A stretch of DNA of 39,420 bases. Origin: Isachenkonia alkalipeptolytica. Its GTDB lineage: Bacteria; Bacillota; Clostridia; Peptostreptococcales; T1SED10-28. Positions 22,624 to 30,894 of this stretch are shown here, piece after piece (the stretch's first letter is position 1; each line of letters opens with the position of its first letter). The stretch is from NCBI RefSeq assembly GCF_009910325.1, contig NZ_SUMG01000022.1, positions 1 to 39,420 on the forward strand, given 5' to 3'. Below the pieces are notes generated by a model that had not been told where the DNA came from, made no database searches, and worked only from the letters and a program-made list of their open reading frames with translations. The translations under genes were made by a program, and so were the position numbers.

Positions 22624-23238
22624 CTAAACCAAATACAGGGCCAAACTTAAGAGTGCAATCCCCGTTACCATTTCAGCCACTCCCAGGGTTTTTGAGAAGG
22701 TCCGGTCCACTTCCATGACCCCTTCCTTTATATCTTCCATAAGTTCGTGCCCCATTGGGATTTCACTGATTTTTGCCAGGGTCAGTACCTGATGATTGCC
22801 CCCGGAAAGATGGGGCTCCAAGGTGATCTTTCCTTTGGTATCTTCAAAGGTATACTTTACTTTCCCGCTTGGCTCCGAATCTTTTTCAAAGGAAATCCTG
22901 TGCTTTGTCATCGGCTTCTCCAAAAGCTTTATTACCTGGCCCTTATCCATGTTATGAATATTGATCTTCCGGTGTGTGATTTCATAATATGTCTTATAAA
23001 TGATTGCCCCAAGAATCACAACGAGGAATCCCAATAGGAGTAAAATTTCCGAACCGTTTAAGCCAGATTCTAAGAGACTGTCCAACTGAAAATATAGGGG
23101 ATAAAAAGGTAGCAGCCCCAAAAGCCATGAGCTAACGGGATTATGGACAAAATATTCTTTTTTGCGTCGTTTTCTCCAGCCGTCATACAGAAGGATTACC
23201 CCTCCCGGTACAAGCAGGACCATAAGTTCCAATAACAT
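22624..23238 (-). CDS. Membrane protein, 204 aa, paralog of 1722-2336
   Basis: Same length and layout as the first copy: short N-terminal helix, two helices at about 35-50 and 65-83, a soluble domain with EITHRKINIHNMDKG and EPHLSGGNHQVLTL, and a C-terminal helix. The soluble blocks are more conserved than the helices. It follows a 58-aa membrane-protein gene by 32 nt and precedes the 94-aa gene. Function unknown. Confidence 0.75.
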   Translation of the reverse strand: MLLELMVLLVPGGVILLYDGWRKRRKKEYFVHNPVSSWLLGLLPFYPLYFQLDSLLESGLNGSEILLLLGFLVVILGAIIYKTYYEITHRKINIHNMDKGQVIKLLEKPMTKHRISFEKDSEPSGKVKYTFEDTKGKITLEPHLSGGNHQVLTLAKISEIPMGHELMEDIKEGVMEVDRTFSKTLGVAEMVTGIALLSLALYLV

Positions 23239-23270
23239 AAAACGGCAAAACCCCTTTCCTTAGTGTCTTC

Positions 23271-23447
23271 CTACTCTGCTTTATCACTGACTGCATCCCT
23301 TTCTTCTACTCTTACATACATCTTCTCAAAGAGAAAAACCATAGGACATAAAAAGCCGAATACCCCAACGACTGTTTCCAGCCCCAGGGCACTGCCTAAC
23401 ATAATACCGATAGTACCTGTGATTAGTGAAATTATTATTAAAAACAT
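23271..23447 (-). CDS. 58-aa single-pass or hairpin membrane protein
   Basis: Reads MFLIIISLITGTIGIMLGSA, then LGLETVVGVFGFLCPMVFLF and a charged tail (EKMYVRVEERDAVSDKAE). GGAGGGG lies 6 nt before the ATG. It is first in the second membrane operon, where the first locus instead has the 227-aa gene. No family recognised. Two hydrophobic stretches suggest a membrane hairpin. Confidence 0.55.
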   Translation of the reverse strand: MFLIIISLITGTIGIMLGSALGLETVVGVFGFLCPMVFLFEKMYVRVEERDAVSDKAE

Positions 23448-23456
23448 ATTTTTCCC

Positions 23457-23560
23457 CTCCTGTAGTCATAGGTTGCATAATCTTGCTCAAAATCGTAAAA
23501 CGCTTTACCGGTGTATTCACGCAGGGTCTCTGGCAAATATAACCGAATTTCTCTAATTAA
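23457..23560 (-). pseudogene. Fragment of the 227-aa membrane protein gene
   Basis: On the minus strand the frame reads REIRLYLPETLREYTG and then KAFYDFEQDYATYDY. This aligns with FYIRLHLPESLQQVTGQEYYDFEQEYLTQGH of the protein at 2453-3136. The flanking TTTTTCTCAATAAT motif upstream of the first copy (about 3244-3257) also recurs at 23601-23615. The rest of the gene is missing, so this locus once had all three genes. Confidence 0.7.
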
Positions 23561-23633
23561 CTAATTCTTGATCCCTACAGAGAAATCCTCTTTTTTTAGG
23601 AAATTTTTCTCAATAATGTCTTTTTTTCGCGAC

Positions 23634-23939
23634 TTATCTTCGTAATTTCATTTTCATAAAAGAAGTGTAAAAAAAGATAACCGCCTGAAGGATCGGAAAT
23701 ACCGATGCCTTGAGACGGTTATTTAGTGCCTTTTCAAGAACCTTTACAGGGGTCAGGAAGGTTACGGTTGCTGTCCCGGGATAGCGTCCAATTTCCAAGC
23801 CGCCATTGATTGTCGTCCTGTTTTTGACCTCCGGAACGGATAATCCAAGGACTGAGGCTGCTCTTTCCAAACCATTGTCAATGGCAAGGTTGAGGTTTTC
23901 ACCGGTTCCCACAAATGAAATCGGAGCGGGGTGCGTCAT
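23634..23939 (-). pseudogene. Unidentified gene fragment fused to a repeat hairpin
   Basis: The frame MTHPAPISFVGTGENLNLAIDN, then GLERAASVLGLSVPEVKNRT and TINGGLEIGRYPGTATVTFL looks like a real conserved enzyme segment, but I cannot name it. It runs at its 3' end straight into hairpin copy G (23679-23727). A strong AAGGAGGG site lies 30 nt upstream, followed by ATG-GGG-TGA, as if the original N-terminus had been deleted. Treated as a remnant. Confidence 0.45.
23655..23727. repeat. Repeat element, hairpin-only partial copy G
   Basis: AAAAAGATAACCGCCTGAAGG continues through the conserved loop to GAGACGGTTATTT. Only the last 70 bases of the element remain. Confidence 0.7.
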
Positions 23940-24216
23940 CTTCTATATTATCACCCCATTTTATCCCTCCTTATTGAATTTTTACCCGATAAAACTCCTC
24001 ATATTATCTATTTTCCCTTTATTCTTTAAATATCCCTTTATTTCATAATTTTTTTCTACATCTCAAGACGGAAAAACAATCTCCCTACAGATGGACTGAA
24101 AAATAGCCTTCAGACCGTTACCACTATTCGAGATTCATCCTATAATGTACTTAGAGATTAAGAAACATTCCAAGAAAAATAATTACCAAAATATAAATGA
24201 AAAGGAGCGGATCACA

Positions 24217-24483
24217 GTGGAAAACATTTTAGCCATGGGAAGCGGATACGAAATGACAAACGAAAAACTTGAAAGCTTAAAAGGAGGAAACAAATTGGAA
24301 AGATCAATCAAACTAAACAACGATTCTTTTGAACTCAGTATTCCTGAAGAAAAATCAAACAAACTAACCATCATCTTTAAAAGTGCCAAGTCCAAGATTG
24401 AAAAATCCATTTTACTACAGGAAGTTGAACGGGACATCGAAAAAACAAAGGATTTCTACAGCTATGGCAGCTACATCGGATAA
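24217..24483 (+). CDS. 88-aa repeat-element protein, double-glycine-leader-like N-terminus (copy B)
   Basis: Starts with GTG after AAGGAGCGGATCACA. The leader-like part reads MTNEKLESLKGG, again with Met -12, Leu -7, Leu -4 and GG. The body and the FYSYGSYIG end match copy A, with conservative changes spread along it, as expected for an expressed protein. No known function. Confidence 0.65.
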   Translation: MENILAMGSGYEMTNEKLESLKGGNKLERSIKLNNDSFELSIPEEKSNKLTIIFKSAKSKIEKSILLQEVERDIEKTKDFYSYGSYIG

Positions 24484-24589
24484 AAATACAAACAACATAG
24501 ACACAAAGATGAATATACTACTTGCTATAGAAAAAACCGTACTTGGACCGGTGCAAGGGAAAACAGAAAAGAAACGTAGAAAAAGATAA
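24464..24589 (+). CDS. 41-aa basic repeat-element protein (copy B)
   Basis: Begins MAATSDKNTNN and keeps EKTVLGPVQGKT, ending KKRRKR. It overlaps the upstream ORF by 20 nt. The stop codon forms the first bases of the terminal hairpin. Confidence 0.5.
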   Translation: MAATSDKNTNNIDTKMNILLAIEKTVLGPVQGKTEKKRRKR

Positions 24590-24631
24590 CCGCCTGAAAG
24601 ATCGGAAATACCGATGCTTTGAGGCGGTTTT

Positions 24632-24937
24632 TTAGCGGATATCAATATGAACGTCTTTCCCCAAACTGTTTGCAATTTTTATTAAAAAATCCAGAGAAGG
24701 ATTATAGTCCCCACTTTCTAGTCTCGATATGTTAGACTTCCGGGTCCCTGCTCTTTTTGCTAACTCTTCTTGAGTCATTTTCATGCTTTTTCTTACTTCA
24801 ATAATTTGCGAAATAATATCATATCTTGGTTTCAGTTTATTGTACTCGTCTTTAAACTCCGGGTCTTCCAAAAGCTTAGCTTTTACGTCATCAAGTTTTA
24901 CCCCTGCTTTTGTCGTTTTCATATTTTTCTTACTCAT
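24632..24937 (-). CDS. XRE-family antitoxin (HigA-like)
   Basis: A 101-aa protein with a typical helix-turn-helix at about residues 43-97 (IIEVRKSMKMTQEELAKRAGTRKSNISRLESGDYNPSLDFLIKIANSLGKDV). It should bind the toxin and repress the operon. Its ATG overlaps the toxin stop in ATGAGTAA (8 nt), so the start at 24937 is preferred over longer readings. Toxin-first order is typical of HigBA. The stop codon lies in the hairpin of repeat copy B. Confidence 0.85.
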   Translation of the reverse strand: MSKKNMKTTKAGVKLDDVKAKLLEDPEFKDEYNKLKPRYDIISQIIEVRKSMKMTQEELAKRAGTRKSNISRLESGDYNPSLDFLIKIANSLGKDVHIDIR

Positions 24938-25295
24938 CTTTACACCTTCTTTCATAATCCTCTTTATATTTTTTTGCCTTTTCAATTTCCCGTTTAGGTG
25001 TTTTGTTAGTCTTCTTCACAAAACCATGAAGCAAAACAAAAGTATTTTCGTAATAAGAAAAGTAAAACAATCTGGATATATTGGTTGAAAATTTCACCCT
25101 TAATTCAAATATCCCATTATTATCTTTCCCTTTAATCGGCTTAGTATGAGGTTCTCTGAGATCCGGTCCATGATCTTTAAGCAATTCAATTTCCCGAAAC
25201 GTTTTCGCTCGTAATTTAGGAGGTAAGGATTCTAAAAATTCTTGGATAGGTATCTCTCCGTTTTCTCTTTGGTAGAATTCCACTTCGTAGGACAA
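24930..25295 (-). CDS. RelE/HigB-type toxin (phage Gp49-like)
   Basis: A 121-aa type II toxin, probably a ribosome-dependent mRNA endonuclease. The Gp49/HigB pattern is clear: YEVEFYQRENGEIPIQEFLESLPPKLRAKTFREIELL, then a FELRVKFSTNISRLFYF core and HGFVKKTNKTPKREIEKAKKYKEDY. The start is probably TTG at 25295, with AAGG 7-8 nt upstream. An 18-bp perfect palindrome lies 44 nt upstream. Confidence 0.85.
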   Translation of the reverse strand: MSYEVEFYQRENGEIPIQEFLESLPPKLRAKTFREIELLKDHGPDLREPHTKPIKGKDNNGIFELRVKFSTNISRLFYFSYYENTFVLLHGFVKKTNKTPKREIEKAKKYKEDYERRCKDE

Positions 25296-25338
25296 TCCAT
25301 CGCCTTCTGTGACAAACTAATATTCTTATTAATTACAC

Positions 25339-25356
25339 GTTATCATATATGATAAC
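25339..25356. promoter_or_regulatory. 18-bp perfect palindrome, likely HigA operator
   Basis: GTTATCATATATGATAAC is a perfect inverted repeat in the AT-rich promoter region of the toxin-antitoxin operon. Autoregulation by the antitoxin is the rule for this type. The binding itself is inferred. Confidence 0.6.
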
Positions 25357-25464
25357 ATTATGCAATTATTATATTCGTATGCTAACTCAAAAACTATCAA
25401 CTCGAATACTTCCGTACTTGAAACGGTTCAAAAGAAAACTAAAAATGGAAGAAAGAAAAAGATA

Positions 25465-28281
25465 CTATTTTTTGATGTTTTTATGCAGCCAGGCTACGGC
25501 GCCCGGAGTTTTGAGCCACGCTTTTTTTCCATAGATCGCATAGATAATCGCTTCTTCCTCGCCGCCTAAGGAGTAGGCCTCCGGCGGGGTATCGGGAAGT
25601 CTTTTTTCGCCCAGAAGATATTTCGGTACGTGTGGATTTTTTTTGATGGCGTTTTTCAATCTGCGCTTGGCCTCTTGGGTCTCCCCCTCATCACAAAAAA
25701 CCTGTAGGGCTTTATTGTAAGACCAATCGCTTAGAAAGTCCTCATCATACCTGTCTAAAAGGGCTTTCGCCTTGGAATAGTCTTTTTCCATAAAATAAGC
25801 AATTACCAGGGGACTTCTTACCCCTTGATTGTCATTGGGATTTAGTTTCAGCATCTCTTCCAGGACTTCTGCGCCGTGGGAATACTCTTTTTTTTCAAGC
25901 AGACTCATTCCGAGGCCCATTTTTGCCCGCATATAGGGTCTGGTCTCCAGGATTCCCCAAAAGTGACCTTGGTTTTCCTTGAAAAAGGTTTTACCCAGTG
26001 CCTTCTCCCCGGCCTGAATACCCTTTTGGTAATAGGTTATGGCTTCCTCTACGTTTTTAGCTCGATGCTCCGCCAGCAATACATAGGCATCGGCGCACCG
26101 GGGATCGATTTCTAAGGCTTTCTTTGCCAGATGAATGATTTCCGTGGGACTTCTCGACTCCCAGGCATCGTAGATCAGATCCTGGGCCTTTGCATTCTTA
26201 GAAACCGTCGTTGCACTAATCGGGTTGTCTTCCAGGCCTACTCGCGAGCTGTTTTTCAATTCCTTGTGCGAGTCGTCTTCCAAATCCATTCCGGGATCGT
26301 ATTCAAGGTCCATTTGCGAGTCGTCTTCCAAGCCCTTATTCTTGGCATCCTTCTTCTTGCTTTCCGAAAGCTCTTTCAGACTCTTTATAATCCCCTCAAT
26401 CGCCGGCCCGATTTTTTTCTTCGATGCTTTATCCAGTGGGGTCTTCTTTCGAAGAGCTTTTATACCGGCGTGATGCAATTCAACAAAATCCCATAATCGA
26501 TAGTAATACGTGCCCACACTGGAAGCGGAAACCCCATAGGTATCTGCGATCTCCGAACGACTGTCATAATGATAATAATTATAAAGCTCATCGATGAGTT
26601 CATTCAATGCCGCGGCCCAGACCCCCTGCTTTCGAAAACCCGGGGCTTCAAATTCCGTATAATCCCACCACATGTATAAGCCGCTGATAATATCTATCGG
26701 GAGATAAATCCCCTGGGATTTTTCAATAAAAAGCCGGGCTTCCTCTCGGTAGATATCCTTCTTCCAATCCAATCTTAAGATCGATTCCACCTCTTCAATT
26801 TCCTTGGGTGTAAAGGCAGGAATCTCCAAATAATCATTTATTCCTTTCAGCTTATTATCCGATTTTAAGTGTTCCTTCTTTTGATCCTTCTTTTGATCGT
26901 TCTTAAACATATCAGCAATTAATTGTACTAACCGATCCCCGTTTTCTTTCAGCAGGGCCTCCCAGGTCTTATTGTATTTTTTCTTATCCATTTTAAGCAG
27001 ATGTACAAATAAATCCCTTAATTTCAACGGAAGGTAAAAGGCTCCGAAAAAGTACTCGTACACCCCTGCCACGGGAACCAATCGGGTGACTTGCATATCT
27101 CCGACCTTCGACGAAGGATCCCCCTCATCAAGCCCAACGACTTTCTCCTCATAGGTAAAGATATCCTTGACTAAAATCACCCTTTCCTCCCGATCATCAA
27201 TTACCTCGTAAACGGATAAATAGCTCTTTTTCCAGGATTCCAGTTTTTGAAGCAGTCGTCGGTCCATTTTCCCCTTCATATCTTCCAGGAAAAGATCAAA
27301 GAGACTTTGGTCTCCTTCATAGGGGTACTCCATCACCAACCATTCGATAAAAAGAAATTCCGCATCTTTTTGATACGCCAGGGATAAAGGGCCTGTACCG
27401 AATTGATCATGCATCTTACCGATTACTTTTGCAATCTTCGGTTCGCTATAGATAAAAAAGAGTCTCCGGACTTCCAGGGCTTCCTCGGGGGTAATCTCAT
27501 CGCCGAATAGGGAAATCACATTTTCACTCTTACCACAGCACTTTTTATACTTTTTCCCGCTGCCGCAGGGACAGGGTTCGTTTCTTCCTACTTTTTTTGT
27601 CCCTACTGCTTCGTCGCCATTATCTCCTTCGCCATTGCCGGTTTTTTTAAAATCAAAGGGTTTCTTGGGAAGGGGTTTCATATTGGGCTTTTCGAATTTC
27701 CGAGAGATTTCCTCGGGAGTATGACCGTTGTTTTCCCATATCCGAATATTGTTGGCAAACTTCATCAAAAGCGCGGTCAATTCATTTAACTGATCCATAT
27801 CCTTAAAATCAATCCCCCAGTAATTAAGGGTATTCATAACCTCCTGCATATCCGGTCCGACATGAAGGATTTTATGGATCTCCTCGCAAAGTTCCTCGGC
27901 TCTCTCCGGCTGGTTTTTCAGGAAGTTTTTCTTTACATACTTTACTAGGGCCTTGTATTCCCCGGTTTTTTCAAAGTGTTCCTCATCCATATACTTCAGT
28001 AGCTCGTTTTTATGGGGAACGTAATGGGGCTTGCCTTTCTTTTTCCTGAGCATATCCTCCAGATTATCGATCATAAAGATCGCCTCATGGATAAAATATT
28101 CCCCTTCAGTGTAGACAGCAAAGGCCTCCAAATCCACCGGGGGATTTTTCAGCATCACCTCGATCTCTTTAAGGCTAACCCTGTCCTTATTTTGACTGTT
28201 GTAAATTTCCATGACTTTCTCCTTGTGCACCGCTCCGTAAAGGTTGGTTAAGGCGATAATATACTCTTTTAACTGGTTCAT
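25465..28281 (-). CDS. Large SEC-C motif and TPR protein, 938 aa
   Basis: A soluble multidomain protein of unknown role. An N-terminal helical domain (1-200), then a SEC-C zinc motif [20 protein letters not shown] (about 232-251), a long central domain, a helix-turn-helix-like stretch ([27 protein letters not shown], about 595-621), an acidic linker of repeated LEDDS/LEYDP units (about 665-710), and C-terminal TPR repeats (about 720-900). SEC-C binds zinc and often contacts ribosomes or nucleic acid. The ATG at 28281 has GGAGGG upstream. Promoter TTGGAG, 17 nt, TATAAT (complement of 28332-28360). It is alone and leftward. Confidence 0.75.
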   Translation of the reverse strand: MNQLKEYIIALTNLYGAVHKEKVMEIYNSQNKDRVSLKEIEVMLKNPPVDLEAFAVYTEGEYFIHEAIFMIDNLEDMLRKKKGKPHYVPHKNELLKYMDEEHFEKTGEYKALVKYVKKNFLKNQPERAEELCEEIHKILHVGPDMQEVMNTLNYWGIDFKDMDQLNELTALLMKFANNIRIWENNGHTPEEISRKFEKPNMKPLPKKPFDFKKTGNGEGDNGDEAVGTKKVGRNEPCPCGSGKKYKKCCGKSENVISLFGDEITPEEALEVRRLFFIYSEPKIAKVIGKMHDQFGTGPLSLAYQKDAEFLFIEWLVMEYPYEGDQSLFDLFLEDMKGKMDRRLLQKLESWKKSYLSVYEVIDDREERVILVKDIFTYEEKVVGLDEGDPSSKVGDMQVTRLVPVAGVYEYFFGAFYLPLKLRDLFVHLLKMDKKKYNKTWEALLKENGDRLVQLIADMFKNDQKKDQKKEHLKSDNKLKGINDYLEIPAFTPKEIEEVESILRLDWKKDIYREEARLFIEKSQGIYLPIDIISGLYMWWDYTEFEAPGFRKQGVWAAALNELIDELYNYYHYDSRSEIADTYGVSASSVGTYYYRLWDFVELHHAGIKALRKKTPLDKASKKKIGPAIEGIIKSLKELSESKKKDAKNKGLEDDSQMDLEYDPGMDLEDDSHKELKNSSRVGLEDNPISATTVSKNAKAQDLIYDAWESRSPTEIIHLAKKALEIDPRCADAYVLLAEHRAKNVEEAITYYQKGIQAGEKALGKTFFKENQGHFWGILETRPYMRAKMGLGMSLLEKKEYSHGAEVLEEMLKLNPNDNQGVRSPLVIAYFMEKDYSKAKALLDRYDEDFLSDWSYNKALQVFCDEGETQEAKRRLKNAIKKNPHVPKYLLGEKRLPDTPPEAYSLGGEEEAIIYAIYGKKAWLKTPGAVAWLHKNIKK

Positions 28282-28392
28282 GGGTTCCCTCCTTCCTTCG
28301 CTAAAATTTAGGTTTTTCAAGTACTTCGTTCATTATATCATTTCTTATTTTTCCCTCCAAGTGTAAGTATGACCTAATACCGCTGTTTTACA

Positions 28393-28527
28393 ATGAGATT
28401 TGACCCACTTACCATTATCTTTAAAAGTGCCAAGTCCAAGATTGAAAAAGCACTACTGCTACAGGAAGTTGAACGGGACCTCGAAAAAATAATGGAATTC
28501 TACAACTATGGCAGCTACATCGGATAA
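28393..28527 (+). CDS. 44-aa ORF: C-terminal module of the repeat protein with a new start (copy C)
   Basis: An ATG in unrelated flanking sequence reads MRFDP, then LTIIFKSAKSKIEKA to FYNYGSYIG, the same C-terminal module as in copies A and B. No good ribosome site, so expression is doubtful. Confidence 0.3.
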   Translation: MRFDPLTIIFKSAKSKIEKALLLQEVERDLEKIMEFYNYGSYIG

Positions 28528-28721
28528 GCGGACAAACAACATAGACGCAAAAATGGAAATACTAGTTACAAAAGAAATAGCTGTACTTGGACCGGTGCAA
28601 AGAAAACTGCAAAGAAAATGAGAAAAAGATAACCGCCTGAAGGATCGGAAGTACCGATGCCTTGAGGCGGTTTTCTAGTGCTTCTCAATGATGAGGCGGA
28701 CAATTACTCCGTCCCGCTGTC
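28408..28721 (+). repeat. Repeat element, 5'-truncated copy C with REP extension
   Basis: Homology with A and B begins at the TTAMCATYATCTTTAAAAG point, runs through both ORF ends and hairpin 28631-28676, and includes the following GAGGCGGACAATTACTCC stretch and REP 16-mer (28706-28721) found after copy A. ORF2 (28508-28621) has lost one A near its end and stops early. Bases 28722-28899 hold nothing I can support. Confidence 0.8.
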
Positions 28722-28899
28722 CTATTAATCTAGTGCCGCTAGCTTTGTCCTCCCGGAAGGGCTAGGGCTTCACTTCCCGAAGAAGTTCTTCAAAGACTAC
28801 CGCTACCACATTTAAGGCGGCTTGGTATTGTAGTTAAGCCAATAAACCGTGAGAAGATCATTAATCCAAGTCAGCCTTTATCCCCACTGTACTTTTCGT

Positions 28900-29751
28900 T
28901 CAAACTTCCTTTTGAAAAGTAATCCATTCCGTCACTTGATTTCCTAATTCCCCAGCGTTCCATACAAATACACAATGGCTATCATCAATCCAATAAAGTT
29001 TCTTATCAGTCTTTAAACTACGATAGTATTTATTTATATATTCTTTTTTGTAATACCGGTCATACTTAGTGGCCATTACCAATGTTGGAATGATAGGTTT
29101 TCCTTTAATAGGACTAGCTTTCGCTATAAGGAGCCATAACAAGGTGTAAACAACATCTAAAGGCAAATCAAAAATCCCAGGATTTTCCTCCATCATACTT
29201 TGATACCACTTATTTTCTTTTTCCCCGTTATAACCACTATACTTTGGGACTTTGAATTTCAATCTGTATTGAGGGAAAAACTTCACCGCAATCTTTAGAA
29301 TCGGAAAAACTAATTTTAGCATAAAACTACTACCTATAACCGATAGGTCACCATGATTTGCAACCCCAAGCTGACTATAAGTTTTAAAAATCGGTAGATC
29401 CTTGTCCGATGCTAAGGCTTGTCCAATAATCCCTCCTGTACCAGTTCCTCCGTAGAGATGGATAGACTTAGAAAAATTCTTCTCTATATACTCAGCAACA
29501 TTTTGGATTGCTAATTTTATGTTTTCATAGGTAAACTTACCCTTTGAACTATTTCCGATACCGGGTAAATCCACAGCAAATACATTAAAACCGTTCTCAG
29601 CAATGGGCCGGTAATTTCGTACTGCTATATCATGGTCAACGGATCCAATCGGCGTCATGAAAAAAATCACATTTGGGGCTTTGTGGTCATTGATTAAGCA
29701 TTTTACATAAGTTTTTTTATCTTCTCCTATATATTTATGATACATCTTCAT
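28900..29751 (-). CDS. Alpha/beta hydrolase-fold protein with unusual nucleophile elbow
   Basis: A 283-aa protein. The fold is suggested by VIFFMTPIGSVDHD, NGFNVFAVDLPGIGNSSKG and a terminal PIIPTLVMATKYDRYY strand with the His region DDSHCVFVW. The nucleophile elbow expected as GxSxG reads YGGTGTGGIIGQ, with no serine, so a standard esterase mechanism is unlikely. It starts 15 nt after the TetR gene on the same strand and is probably controlled by it. Substrate unknown. Confidence 0.7.
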   Translation of the reverse strand: MKMYHKYIGEDKKTYVKCLINDHKAPNVIFFMTPIGSVDHDIAVRNYRPIAENGFNVFAVDLPGIGNSSKGKFTYENIKLAIQNVAEYIEKNFSKSIHLYGGTGTGGIIGQALASDKDLPIFKTYSQLGVANHGDLSVIGSSFMLKLVFPILKIAVKFFPQYRLKFKVPKYSGYNGEKENKWYQSMMEENPGIFDLPLDVVYTLLWLLIAKASPIKGKPIIPTLVMATKYDRYYKKEYINKYYRSLKTDKKLYWIDDSHCVFVWNAGELGNQVTEWITFQKEV

Positions 29752-29766
29752 CTTTAACCCTACTTT

Positions 29767-30345
29767 CTATTTTAGTAATTTTAAAGTAATTGTTTTAAGC
29801 TCATCTCCTACTTCATCTATAGAAAATGGAAAATCATCCATAATTACACGATCCACTACCTCGTGTAACGTTACAATTATATAATGGGCCATAAATGTAG
29901 AATCCCTGATGTTCAAAGCTTTTTCTAAACGCCCTTTCTCGAGCCAGAGAGAAAATGGGGTAATCCATTTTTTCATATACTGATCCTCTAAGCGATTAAT
30001 CCCTAAAAACCCTTGAAACCTGACGTTATGCATGATTTTCAACATTTTCATGTGTTTCTTTACAAAACCCATTATAAAGTCAATGATTTCACAAATATCT
30101 TCATCACTATAGCCTTTCAACACAATTTCTTTAATCCATCGATCAGCGTATCCGAATTTTTTATCCATGAAGTCCCATACCAGTGCCTCCTTCGATTCAA
30201 AGTATAAGTAAAAGGTTCCCTTTGCAATACCAGTGTGTTGAACAATATCATTTATCGTTACTTTGCTAACACTTTTTTCCGAAAATAATTGTTCCGCAGC
30301 TTCTAGAATGTTATTATAAGTTTCTTCGCCTTTTTTAGTTTTCAT
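29767..30345 (-). CDS. TetR/AcrR family regulator
   Basis: A 192-aa repressor with the N-terminal helix-turn-helix of the family (ILEAAEQLFSEKSVSKVTINDIVQHTGIAKGTFYLYFESKEALVWDFM, residues 12-59) and a helical ligand domain. AGGAGG lies 5-6 nt before the ATG. First gene of a two-gene operon with the hydrolase. A near-palindrome TGACCATGGTTCA at about 30383-30395 and TGGTCA repeats at about 30433-30456 may be its operators. Confidence 0.88.
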   Translation of the reverse strand: MKTKKGEETYNNILEAAEQLFSEKSVSKVTINDIVQHTGIAKGTFYLYFESKEALVWDFMDKKFGYADRWIKEIVLKGYSDEDICEIIDFIMGFVKKHMKMLKIMHNVRFQGFLGINRLEDQYMKKWITPFSLWLEKGRLEKALNIRDSTFMAHYIIVTLHEVVDRVIMDDFPFSIDEVGDELKTITLKLLK

Positions 30346-30382
30346 AAGCCCTCCTAAATCCGAATACTTTATGTTTATTTAC

Positions 30383-30395
30383 ATGACCATGGTTC
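30383..30395. promoter_or_regulatory. Possible TetR operator
   Basis: TGACCATGGTTCA is an imperfect palindrome about 40 nt upstream of the TetR start. TGGTCA recurs twice further upstream. Position and symmetry fit self-repression, but nothing proves it. Confidence 0.3.
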
Positions 30396-30486
30396 ATAAA
30401 TAAATTATAACAGCTACTTATTCTATATTATATGGTCAAATACTCAAATTTGGTCAGTTTTGTTTTTTGATTTACTATGTCTCCTA

Positions 30487-30575
30487 AAGAAGTAACCCTA
30501 CTTAGAACCGTGGACGGGAAAACTGAAAAGGGAATGAGAAAAAGATAACCGCCTGAAGGATCGGAGATACCGATT
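30487..30575 (+). repeat. Repeat element, partial copy E interrupted in its hairpin
   Basis: Starts in the ORF2 end (ACTTAGAACCGTGGACGGGA) and runs to GGATCGGAGATACCGAT. It stops where the right arm of the hairpin should follow. The next bases belong to the IS remnant. Confidence 0.7.
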
Positions 30576-30890
30576 AGCCAGACACAAGAGAGTTAGGTAT
30601 AATAATCTTGTAGGAGGCTGATCGTATGAGTAAAAATGTTATTCGTTATGATGAAGAATTTAAGCAGGAACTTATCCGTCTTGTTAAAGAAGAGGGACGA
30701 AGTATTCCAAAGGCTGCAAAGGATTTTGGAGTCAACCCTCAGACCCTGCGCAACTGGATAAAGAAAGCCGATGACGCCGAAGACCCTGGTTAAGAAAGCG
30801 TGGAGTCCTTGAAGGCACAGTTAAGAACAGAAAAACGAAAGAACAAAGCCTTAGAAACTAATTTATCAGTTTATTAACGATCACTGCGAG
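30576..30890 (+). mobile_element. IS3-type element remnant
   Basis: Directly after the half hairpin comes a leader with TATAAT (about 30598) and GGAGG, then a short orfA. The reading frame after the orfA stop still shows SVESLKAQLRTEKRKNKAL, like the leucine-zipper end of OrfA, then stops again. No orfB remains. Confidence 0.6.
30626..30793 (+). pseudogene. IS3-family transposase OrfA, truncated
   Basis: A 55-aa frame with RYDEEFKQELIRLVKEEGRSIPKAAKDFGVNPQTLRNWIKKA, the helix-turn-helix of IS3-type OrfA. It ends at an in-frame TAA, after which coding-like sequence continues. Full OrfA proteins are about 90-100 aa. GGAGG lies 6-7 nt before the ATG. Confidence 0.7.
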
Positions 30891-30894
30891 ACGT

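Larger units (their letters stand above)
24062..24634 (+). repeat. Repeat element, full copy B
   Basis: Same order as copy A, with a slightly longer left end (CTCAAGACGG to GGACTGAAAAATAGCC). Promoter TTACCA, 17 nt, TATAAT (about 24140). The terminal hairpin at 24588-24634 ends on the stop codon of the antitoxin gene that converges from the right, so it serves both. Confidence 0.85.

Noticed and set aside
23326-23520. 64-aa minus-strand frame beginning MNTPVKRF
   Set aside because: A different frame here gives a 58-aa membrane protein with a strong ribosome site, and the right part is the decayed 227-aa gene.
28722-28899. Possible transposase remnant on the minus strand
   Set aside because: A stretch reading VYWLNYNTKPP hints at an OrfB end, but several stops follow and no family motif can be supported.
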